A DNA stretch of 40,023 bases from Gamarada debralockiae (lineage: Eukaryota; Ascomycota; Leotiomycetes; Helotiales; Hyphodiscaceae): positions 1 through 40,023 of the forward strand of contig NXFV01000484.1 in NCBI GenBank assembly GCA_002803225.1. The letters run 5' to 3'. The notes beneath the pieces were generated by a model. That model did no database searches. It saw only the letters and a list, made by a program, of their open reading frames with translations, and was not told the origin of the DNA. Made by a program: the position numbers and the translations under genes. Each line of letters begins with the position of its first letter. The stretch's first letter is position 1. This document shows positions 22,657-31,363 of the stretch, in pieces.

Positions 22657-23291
22657 CTAGTACGAGGAAATGTTTCAAGGATAAGATTAATCGGGAATTC
22701 AAAAGAGACTATATCTTCCGCTTTCACAATGAGCTAATAAAGAGACAGCTGGACAAGACTATCGTGACTAACGTATACGTCGAGCCGGTTGTGGTACATC
22801 AGCTCAAAGAACGGACCCGCTTACAGCGGATCCCCTGCGACTTCTCTATGGACGTGAGTATAAAGGACATTATCGGCCGTAAGATCCGTGCTATTAACCT
22901 CATGGTCGCGCTCGCTTCACGGCAGGAGACTCAGAAGCCACGGTCCTCTCTAGTCTACGAAGCTCCTGTGAAGGAAGAAAGCCCACGTCCCGAATCTCTC
23001 CCTATGCCCGCCGAATTTCCACTCGTCTGCCACAAGACCCAGTGTATAATCTGTATTGGCAACGAACGATACTCGTATAAGGAGCGCACTCGCTCCTTTG
23101 CTCGCGTCTCCCACATGATGGACCACGTGGAAAACGTTCACTTGAAACATCGGGCCGCAAATGAGACGGTGAACTGTGACCACCCTGTCTGCAAGTCTGA
23201 GGGCCTGGTTCTTAACGACGTCAACCATTTCAAGAATCACGTCGCGAGAGTCCATGGCATCACGCTGCGGGAGCCGAGGTATGTGGTTTAG
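22640..23291 (+). pseudogene. C-terminal fragment of a DUF3435 (tyrosine-recombinase family) protein
   Basis: DUF3435/FluG-domain proteins belong to the eukaryotic tyrosine-recombinase group that includes Crypton elements and Starship captains. Only the C-terminal part is present: RKCFKDKINREFKRDYIFRFHNELIKRQL, then GRKIRAINLMVALASRQE, then a Cys/His zinc-finger region. That region contains PLVCHKTQCIICIGNERYSYKERTRSF, HMMDHVENVHLK and CDHPVCKSEG with NHFKNHVARVHGI. It ends at TAG 23291. The frame stays open upstream to 22455, but that part has no DUF3435 similarity and overlaps the NLR scrap, so ATG 22455 is not a believable start. The N-terminal recombinase core is absent, so it cannot recombine DNA. 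The clean frame over about 215 codons suggests recent truncation, or a fragment retained as a DNA-binding remnant. Confidence 0.7.
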
Positions 23292-23878
23292 GGAAATTTT
23301 TCGTTTCTATGGTCTCATGCAACGTACGCTACTGGGATATGAGGTCCGGGAAGGCCTTCAGCACATCCCTCTTGACACATTCCCTTTTTACCCTTAACAA
23401 AACAACCCCGTGCGGGAGGGAAGCATCAGCCCATTACGAAAGCACGCAAACATGTGGAAAGGGTTTATGTGATCTTTATCAAGGACTAGGGCCTTATCGA
23501 TAAATTCTATGCGCTGGCGGGGATGCATACCCCGCATTCGACACTTGTTGTGGCTTCATCAGCACCACAAAGTTGGGTTGCACATCGCAAAGGGCGAAGG
23601 ATAGTAGGGAGACGGATACAAAGTTTGGGAGCAGCATGGAGCGGGGTACAAGCTCACTTGACATGGAGGCGCATATCTTTGTATTTGGTATACTCGATGA
23701 TGGGCAAGCTTAAGACCTTGAACTCACCTACCCCAGCTCCCTGAGCTATGTCTCAAGAGAGTTATTTATTAGACTTATTTATACATTTTTCACAGGGCAA
23801 TGAGATGTTTTTGAGTGATTGTGATGCCTCTATTGAGGATGCGATAGCATAGGTGAAGAATGAACATCGAACTCAACC
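23292..23878. other. Intergenic
   Basis: About 590 bases after the DUF3435 stop. No family-like frames, repeats or transposon ends were recognised. The missing half of the NLR gene is not here. Confidence 0.45.
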
Positions 23879-24556
23879 TCAGTACCAGTTTCCTTCCATC
23901 ATATTCGTAATATTATCATTAATGTTGTTCTGCTCGACTTCTTCATCTGTATCATAGTAGCCATGAAGCTCGTGCTCCAATGGGTACCAGGTCTCGGAAT
24001 TCTGTGGTTTGCAATGTCGGAAGCTAATTGTTCGTGATCCAGTTCTTCCGTTTCTTCCGTGCAAGCCACCGGATCAAAAACCATTCGTCTTCGAATCACC
24101 AACATCCTTAAGATCTGCTCATCCTCATATGTCCGTTCTTCGTCGCCCTTGGCGTTCCCACATAGCCTCCAACACGCAGTCGGGTCACCCCTATGAACTG
24201 AGATTCTTCGTGGGCAGATTGTAGACCTTTCTCGTCTGCCAGGTCGGGTGATACTCTACTTGTTCATCTGTCGCCAGGGTTGCGGAATAAAGCTGAATCC
24301 CTTCCACCACGTCGGCCGAATGCTTGATCTTTATCGCTTCAAGATACCCTTTAGTCTCGAGCCAGTTCTCTAGCCGTGGAATCTGGAAATACTTGGCCTC
24401 CTCTAACAGAGCGAGGCACAAAGAGTGGTTGTGGCCCTTTACGTTATCATAGAAAGTAGGAAGCACGCGGCGGCGAAGATAACGCATGACATGCTCGAAG
24501 AGTTCAGGATCCGCGTCGATGAAATTGAGTTTCGGAGTCTCTGAAACTTTTCATTG
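23879..24556 (-). pseudogene. BTB/POZ (KCTD-like) protein, truncated and frameshifted
   Basis: The minus strand enters directly within the BTB fold: KLNFIDADPELFEHVMRYLRR, followed by VLPTFYDNVKGHNHSLCLALLEEAKYFQIPRLENWLE. The first strand and helix of the domain are missing, and there is no ATG in this frame before a stop. The DNA just upstream is the 3' end of the aldo/keto reductase gene (stop at 24579). The frame ends at 24191, but the family-typical continuation ISVHRGDPTACWRLCGNAKGDEE and LRMLVIRRRMVFDPVAC lies in another frame, as if one A had been inserted near 24205. A further shift near the end (EHELHGYYDTDEE) takes it to about 23879. Such proteins are thought to be adaptors; this one is certainly broken. 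Confidence 0.8.
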
Positions 24557-24578
24557 TCCTTTGCTTGAGACACTCAAA

Positions 24579-25845
24579 CTATATTACAACAGTTATGGGC
24601 TTTGCGACATACTTCTGCTCTAGAAAATCAATGTCATCCTTCGCTAGAAGCCCAGTCTTCGTCTGTGCAAGGCCTTGGACGGTCTGATTGACTCTGTCGA
24701 TACTTCCTAGTCCCACAATTGGGATTACTCCCTTCGCAATACACCAAGCTACGGCGACGGTCGCCATACTTACGCCCTTCTGCCGGGCAAGCTCTTCTAC
24801 ACGCCCAATAATCTCGATATCTGAGCTCGTGGTCTCCCCCAACAGAAACGCGCTATATATGTCAGCCTTCTGCCGGGTCGTTTGTTGCGAGCCATATGGC
24901 CGAGTGAGCAGACCCCGTGCAAGCGGAGAAAAGGGAATGATTCCAACGCCAGTGTCATGACAATAAGGAATCATTTCCCGCTCGTTTTCACGGTAGAGCA
25001 AGCTGTAGTAGTCCTGCATACTGATGAACTGGTGCCAGCCATTCTGCTTGGCTATGTTCTGAAGGGACTGGAACTCCCACGCGGCCATCTGAACACGAGT
25101 TAGCATAAAGACTCAACGTTATTGAAATGAGCACGCAGCTTCAACAGATATCTTACCGAGCAGGCACCAATATACCTCGCTTTCCCACTTTCAACGACAT
25201 CATTCAAGGCCTTCATGATTTCCTCTCGCGGAGTCTCGCGGTCCAATCGATGGATCTGTAACACGTCCATGTACGTACCGAGACGGGCAATGCTCGCGTC
25301 CACGGCATCGAAAATGTGCTTCCGTGACAGCCCGACACGATTCACCATCACACCGTCGTTAACGTTCGTCCTCTTCAGTATTTCCCCTTCATCCAAACTC
25401 TCCATGTCTTCTGGAAGGCCGGCGTAGCATTTGGACAAGAGCACCACGCGTTCACGAGGGATACGATATTCGCGGAGCGCTTTGCCAATAATGCGTTCTG
25501 AGTCTCCGTTCGAATAGGTGTCGGCCTATGTATCCCTAATTAGATTTTTAACAGAGATATAAAATTGGGTAGAGGGTTACGGTATCCCATGTATTAATTC
25601 CCAAGTCAAACGCTCGCTTGAGTATCGGCAGTGCTTGGGCTTCCGGAAGTGTCCAACTCATCGACTTTGTTGGGTCGCCGAACGTCATGGTGCCTAAGAT
25701 CACCTTAGAGACCTTCAGGCCGGACTTTCCTAGCCTGGATATTTAATGTCAGCTTTGCGCGTCGTAAATTTTCTTGCTTCGGAGAGTGGCCATTTGAATG
25801 TCGAATTTCTGAGGGCTAGGTTGACACATACTGGACGTATTCCAT
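24579..25845 (-). CDS. Aldo/keto reductase
   Basis: NADPH-dependent carbonyl reductase of the yeast AAD/versiconal-hemiacetal-acetate-reductase-like branch; soluble. Exons 25845-25832 (14 nt), 25734-25581, 25525-25157 and 25088-24579 give 348 residues. The first exon MEYVQ is set by a GTATGT donor that restores the family opening MEYVQLGKSGLKVSKVILGTMTFG. The catalytic set is present: Asp/Tyr in WDTADTYSNG, Lys in RVVLLSKCYAG, His in VLQIHRLD. ARYIGACSMAAWEFQ, YYSLLYRENEREMIPYCHDTGVGIIPFSPLARG and IPIVGLGSIDRVNQ (cofactor end) follow. The usual length of this family is about 340-350. Downstream the BTB relic begins about 20 bases after the stop. The bZIP and SDR genes lie upstream in the same orientation, consistent with a small metabolic group. 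Substrate unknown. Confidence 0.93.
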
Positions 25846-26303
25846 TTGAACTAACAAGCTTTGTTATCAGAAGGAGATTTCTCTGTAAAAGTAGATAACT
25901 GTGAAGATAAAGAGAACTCTTCATTCCAAGTAGGGAAGCCTACTTAATAAATGTAGTTGCTGGTCTTCAAATCAGAATTGAATCATGCCGCAGCTACATA
26001 CCTATTAGTAACGGACTCCGTCGCTGTACTGCAGGCTATCGTAAGCATGCAGGAACTAAACGAGAAGAAAGTAAACGAGTCTTAGGAATAAAATCGAAGA
26101 GTATAAAATCATATGCAGATAGTTCTATCACCTTCTCAGAAGCCACTGAGCTAGGCTGTTCTTAATACGTGGCATGAGGCTCAACTCGGCAGGCCGGTAT
26201 TGGTTACAATGGAGGATGAAATGTGTCCTTGCTTATGCATCAAAATATTGATCCAGTCGTTCGAGCTACCTGTTTTTTTTAGGGATTAAAAGAATAATCA
26301 TCA
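25846..26303. other. Intergenic between bZIP and aldo/keto reductase genes
   Basis: Contains the bZIP 3' end and the presumed reductase promoter. No recognised features apart from an AT-rich stretch with a run of eight T near 26275. Confidence 0.5.
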
Positions 26304-27572
26304 CTACCATGGATAGCAAGACCGCTCGCCCCTCATTTCACACCACCACTGGGTCTGTTTATAGATTTCCCCCTCAGCACCACCAATCAAAATCCACCAC
26401 TTCTTTAGAAACCAATCTTGTGCCTCCCAGCTCCGTATATCCCACGGCGCGCCCGATCCCATCGCCGCACTCCCACCTCCCAGACTTGATCCCCAGCAAA
26501 TCAGACCGTCGTTTTCCAGATCTTTGCACAAGTCGTCCTCATCAATCATCGGCTCCTCTGCACAAGCGAGTTTGATAAGGCGTTCTCGGAAAGTTGGGAA
26601 GGGAAGCACGTCGATGTAAGGGTGGTGTCTGTGCATTAGTTGCGTGGCACAGGGTTGTAAGTTCTTCTTTAGATCTGGGAATTCACTTAAGCATGCCGTC
26701 TTAGCGGCCGACTCGGAGATGGAACTGCGGAAGAAAGGCGACTCAGCACCATCGCAGTTTAAGCCTTCGAGAGGGAGCCCTAGAGACGACGCATTGGTTA
26801 CGCATGCGGCGACGAATAGGACTTGCTTGATTCGGATGTTATTTCTGCGAATATCTGGTAGGAATGCCGCGTATCCTTTGTTGGCGTTATGCAGTACCAA
26901 TATTTTGTCCGTCCGGGGTTCTGTACTATCGATGGTGCACCCTTCTCTATTGTCATAAGAGGTAGAGCAATCTAAATCCACCAACGTCTCGTTTGAAAGG
27001 GCCTCCAGCCCAGCCTTTAAAATGCTCCGTAGGTCCATCTTCTTCTCCAAGATTCGGAGCGCCATCTTTTCGTCAAGAACTAATCCCTCTTGTTGGAGTA
27101 GGTGGCTAATTCTGCCATGCTCTTGCGAACTTTCAGGGGTCAAAGGCGGTCTTGTTGCGGGAAATGATTGAGGCTGCTGATTTGTGCCGACGACGCTACC
27201 GAGTAACTGCCGCCCTGGTCCGCCGAATAAGCCATCTCCATTCTCCGCCTCGGAAAAGGATTGCAAATGAGAGTATGTTAAGGGGGCGTCATGAGCTCCA
27301 TCTAGCTCCGGCGAAACGTTGTTGCAAATGCCCATTCCAGGCTCGATATTTCTGCCATCCTTATTAATAAGAAAGCCATATCTAGACCCAACTATGTCTC
27401 GGAGGTCCTGAAAGTCCCTTTTTCGGCGCTCTCCTGGCCAAACATAAGATTAGACTTGCAACAATACGCCACTTCCCGCACGCTTTGGCTTACGGTAAGT
27501 TTTCTGGGCTTGCTTATTCTGCATCCGTCGTCGATCGGAGACCTTTCTTTTGGGCTGCGTTTCTGTAGACAT
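26304..27572 (-). CDS. bZIP transcription factor with DUF3425 C-terminus
   Basis: A nuclear regulator. Exons 27572-27494 and 27433-26304 give 402 residues; the intron has donor CGTAAGC and acceptor GGCCAG. The start is ATG 27572 (MSTETQPKRK). The basic region at about residues 8-32 is RKVSDRRRMQNKQAQKTYRE, containing N-x2-A-x4-R, then RRKRDFQDLRDIVG. A regular leucine zipper is short or absent, as is common in this class. The middle is low-complexity (QQPQSFPATRPPLTPESS). The DUF3425 region lies at about 190-395, with HHPYIDVLPFPTFRERLIKL, IDEDDLCKDLENDGLICWG, GSGAPWDIRSWEAQDWFLKKW and WWCEMRGERS. The intron falls inside the basic region, as in relatives. It sits between reductase and dehydrogenase genes on the same strand and might regulate them (inference). 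Confidence 0.93.
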
Positions 27573-28574
27573 GCTTATGATGGTTACGCTAAGAGAGAGA
27601 GCGAAAGTTGAATGTTGATCACCAGATCGTACGTTGAGATAACGTTGATAAGCGGGACGTGCTGACGAGAGCATGCAGGAGAATGCCAATAGTGCTATGT
27701 TAAGCAAGGCTGGGCTTTCCCCGCACTTTCTCGCCTCAAGGACCAGTAGATTCTCACCACGACTTCGTTCTGAAATCAATCGCCTCTACCTGCGTACTGT
27801 AACAACCTGGAGGGACGAAATCATTATAGTCCGGGTTAGAAGCGTCTTCGCAATGCGCCAGGATGTGATGCTGCGCGGATTACCTTCCGCGAACCGTTTG
27901 GACACGAAGTCTAGTGGTTCTCCCTGGTCAGAGTCAGTCCAACGAGTTATGCGAATGGCAATTCACAGGGGTGATCATAGTTTCCCACCCGAGGCCTCCA
28001 CTCGCTCTGCCCGCAAAGTTTCGATCTCCTATAAATGGCCGCCGAGGCTGAACGGGCCGCCTTCACTAATCCGCGTTACTTGACTAAGGTTAGCCATTTG
28101 ATGAATTCTCAGTCACTATGATTAGCACTTTATGTTGACGAGCTGCTATGACAGCAAATCGCCTTCTCACTTAACATTGTTGGAGCTCGCTGGATTAGAT
28201 AACTGACGCTATGAGTGATAAGGATCTACCCTAGGCATCCTAAGCGTATCTTCAACTAAGATTGCTTTGAACTCTAAATTCTCTATGAAACGACCTCTGT
28301 AGAGTTACAATTGTAGACATAGGCACTTGTTCTATGACCAGCCCACCAACTAGCCTTTTCTTGAAATGCCTGGGATCCTTTTGGCTTTGAAATTACTGAA
28401 AATACGCTGCGCAAGTGAGGTTAGACATTCACACAGGTGCCCGGAGATCATTTGGTCAACGAATTACTAGAGATTGCGAAGATGGGCCCCGTATTGATTA
28501 AAACCAAGACGGTCTTCGCAATTATTAACTAACTTTCGACAATTGCTAACCAACGTCAAAACCGAGAACGACCT
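27573..28574. other. Intergenic, upstream of the bZIP gene
   Basis: About 1 kb between the SDR stop and the bZIP start. A + strand ATG frame (27673-28083, 136 codons) lacks any family feature and lies antisense to the bZIP leader; it is not called. The rest is AT-rich and empty, and should hold the bZIP promoter. Confidence 0.45.
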
Positions 28575-29838
28575 TTAGACAACGAAAGGTTCTCCCATCA
28601 ACTTCTCACTGAGTTCCCAGAGCTTTACCCAATTTTCCTTATCCAAGATATGGCTGTGTAGCTCATCATCAGCTACCGCATTGTCATGAAGGAAGGCCCC
28701 ATTATATTCTATAAAAGAATTGTCAGCACTTGTAGGGTCAAGGCAAAAATAATTAGTGGCTAACCTTGAATCCTTGGGTCAATCATGCCGGTGATTATGG
28801 TCGCTGCCCCCTCGGACCTGGTAGTCCACGGAGGCAATTCGAAAGATTTACCGTCAAGGTCCTTCATGGCTGGTATATAAATTTAATGACTTGCGATATA
28901 AATGGTAAGTGAGAGAGGGGACTTACGATCAGCATCCCCGGTCTCCTTAACCATTTGTGCAAGCTCAGGGGTGAAATGGCGTTGCAGCCCTGATCGGACC
29001 GCTACATAGACGAATTGTTAATACATGACACACATCGAGATGCAAGACCAACGAGCTAGCGAAGATCGACGTACCACCGGGGTCAATACTAAAAGCCCGA
29101 ACTCCGCGATCTCCAAGCTTTTCAGCAAGAGCCTTGACGAAAATGACCCTAGCAGCATTGGATTGACCGTATGCAGTCAGAGGATCATACGTTTTACCTT
29201 CCTGTTTGGATCATTTTTCAACACCAACCACAGTAAGTGTGAGATATGAAAAGACATACGCTAAATCCGATATCGGCAAAGTTGATCTTCCCTCCTCGTA
29301 CTGCGGAACTGGCTACAATGATGATAGATGGTGATGCTCCCGCAGCCTGGATTTTGGGAAGAAGCAACCTTACAAGGGCGAAGTTTGCCAGGTAGTTCAC
29401 TCCAAACTGACTCTCGAATCCATCCTTCGTCCTCCCGTATGGAGGCACCATGACCCCGGCAACACAGACAACGTGGTCTAGCTTGGGTACATCGTCGAGA
29501 CTGGATGCTGCCTGCTTAATACTCCTCAGGTCGCCAAGGTCCATATTCAAGAACCGAGTAGTGACATTGGGCTTTGTCGCTCTGATCTTGTCGATTATCG
29601 GAGTAGCTTTGGTTTCGTCGCGGGCGCTGAGAATCAGCAGGCGAGGGTCAGCTGCGCTCAGTTGGATAGCCAATTCACCGGCGATTGAATCACGGGAGAC
29701 CCCAGTGATCAGGACTATGCGGTCAGGTGGAGATCTCTGCACTGGGATGGACGGCTTCGTACTTGTTTTTCCTTCCAAAGAGTTTCCATATCGCTGGATA
29801 ATAACCTCTGAGCGAAGAATTTCTTTCGGCGGCAACAT
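28575..29838 (-). CDS. Short-chain dehydrogenase/reductase (retinol-dehydrogenase/WWOX-like)
   Basis: NAD(P)-dependent oxidoreductase. Exons 29838-29260, 29201-29075, 29001-28927, 28869-28765 and 28708-28575 give 339 residues, and all splice junctions conform to GT-AG. The start is ATG 29838. The cofactor motif is RIVLITGVSRDSIAGE (about 40-55), a variant of TGxxxGIG. Further family marks are LNMDLGDLRSI, VVCVAGVM (NAG-type), FGVNYLANFALVRLLL and IIIVASSAVRGGK (active-site Ser at about 177/178). The active-site motif reads Y204-G-Q-S-N208, so the usual catalytic lysine is replaced by asparagine. The sequence then continues normally (VKALAEKLGDRGVRAFSIDPGAV). The enzyme may have altered or no activity, or belong to a subfamily with this change. 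A hydrophilic leader of about 38 residues precedes the fold. Substrate unknown. Confidence 0.92.
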
Positions 29839-30130
29839 AGTTCGTACAATAGACCGGTTGTTATAAAGGTATATTGAGATTCTGCGGCAAGAACAATTGC
29901 GAATCTATCTTATAACCCGCCACATTTTCTGATAGACAAGAAAGGTACTATATATACCTCTCATGATATACACCACCGCCACAAATACTGCATTCTACAT
30001 CATAGAGACATATGGTAAATTGGGTTAGTGTCATGTCATCACCATCGCTTCCATCCTATACCGCCTTCCTATTGGTTCAAGTTGCGTAATCATCGTATAC
30101 CTTCCCAACAGTGATTTTATTTTAATCCAC

Positions 30131-30292
30131 TTGCACATGATGATCCATTTGCATATGATGATTCACTTGCATATCGTGATCCACTTGCATATCGTGATCC
30201 ATTTGCATATGATGATTCACTTGCATATCGTGATCCACTTGCATATCGTGATCCACTTGCATATCGTGATCCACTTGCATATCGTGATCCAC
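30131..30292. repeat. 18-bp minisatellite, nine units
   Basis: Nine head-to-tail 18-base units of TTGCATATCGTGATCCAC. Most variation is at three sites (TCG/ATG, TCC/TTC, CAC/CAT), and the last four units are identical. The unit is a multiple of three, so all frames stay open. On the minus strand an ATG at 30361 gives a 79-codon frame (30122-30361), starting MIFLWSLALPYVGY and then reading the hexapeptide HDMQVD over and over. Whether this is translated is unknown. A non-coding minisatellite is the simpler reading. Confidence 0.85.
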
Positions 30293-30456
30293 TTGCAGGA
30301 ACGTCAGCTGTAGTCCTCGGTAACCCACGTAAGGCAAAGCTAAAGACCACAGAAAAATCATGTAAGCGAACAGATCAGCCACAGACGCCAGGGCTTATCA
30401 CCCAAAGTACGAAGGTTGCGGACAGCGGTTGCAGAACAAGCTTTTCGAACTGCTCT

Positions 30457-30771
30457 TTAAGAGCTTGTAGTCGACGAGAGAAAGGGGTTCGCAGAAGGAT
30501 CTTTCAGAGCTCCGATGACAACGTTGAGGTTTGGGTGAGTGTAAGTGCCGATTGGGTAGTCCTGGCCACTCAGAGGGCAGAATGCTTCGAGGGTGAACTG
30601 GAAGGGAAGTTTTTGGTGGACTCGAAGGAGGGGCAGGAGCTCTGAGATGTCGGGCTTCATGTCTGAGAGGCAGGTGGGGTCAGTGATTATGTCGCGAGCG
30701 AGAGAGTTGGCGGCTGCGAAGTGGAAAGAGAAACTGGTGAAGATGGCGAGGACTCCGATGAGAGACTTCAT
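30457..30771 (-). CDS. Small secreted protein
   Basis: Single-exon frame of 104 residues with ATG 30771. Residues 1-21 form a good signal peptide: MKSL, then the hydrophobic stretch IGVLAIFTSFSFHF, then AAA/NS as a likely cleavage region. The mature part of about 82 residues has two cysteines (Cys34 and Cys65), enough for one disulfide. It contains KPDISELLPLLRVHQKLPFQF and a Ser/Thr tail, with no membrane anchor or GPI signal. I do not recognise a family. Size and export signal fit small secreted or effector-like proteins, but such a label rests on general features only. It is flanked by the minisatellite and a gene-free stretch. Confidence 0.6.
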   Translation of the reverse strand: MKSLIGVLAIFTSFSFHFAAANSLARDIITDPTCLSDMKPDISELLPLLRVHQKLPFQFTLEAFCPLSGQDYPIGTYTHPNLNVVIGALKDPSANPFLSSTTSS

Positions 30772-31363
30772 CTTGACTAAGAGAATACAGCCGGCTTACT
30801 CGCTGGTGAAGGTGTGAATATGTTGCGGAGGAATCTCTGACAAGTGCAAGATTTGGTGAAGAAAAGAGCTCGTAAAAACGAAAAATGTTCTTAAGTTGGA
30901 GAAGGGAATGTCGATGGCGGATATTTAGAAGCTGAAATACTTGGGCTAGAGCTCTCGAGAAATGAGATGGAACTGCGTAACCCAGTGACCAAGTGGAATC
31001 CCATTGTGTTATCAAACTTAATTATTTGCGCTACTTCACTTGACAAAAGTGGCAAGCTAGCTTAACTTGAGTCTAGGGTTTGGAAAGGAGCTGTTGTGAC
31101 TTTATCGCATAGCACATGCTGTGTCTCCTGCGAGATTTTGACTGACGCGCCGAGCGGTGTGTACTTCCACACCACTCTATGCTCTATCTCTGTGGTTAAT
31201 TGCTAAATTGCGATGAGGTGGTAGCCATTTCTCAGTTGTCTGCTTCTCAATGAGATCAAACAGAATTTGAATTTCCACAAGTGTGAAGGTATTGCACATT
31301 TGTCCCCACCCACCTACATTTCTCCACTGGGCTTTGTCACGTAGCATCCGTCTCCTTAGGATT
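30772..31363. other. Intergenic
   Basis: About 590 bases between the small secreted protein start and the true 3' end of the Hsp70-like gene (TGA at 31364-31366). No gene-like frames were seen. It should hold the secreted-protein promoter. Confidence 0.5.

Noticed and set aside
27673..28083. A 136-codon + strand ATG frame between the SDR and bZIP genes
   Set aside because: No domain or signal, antisense to the bZIP leader, and amino-acid content typical of random frames.
30131..30292. The 18-bp array as a CRISPR-like repeat array
   Set aside because: Units are contiguous without spacers, and the host is a eukaryote.
30117..30350. Minus-strand frame reading Gly-Ser-Arg-Tyr-Ala-Ser repeats as a cell-wall-like protein
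   Set aside because: It would have to start with GTG and simply translates the 18-bp minisatellite in another frame.
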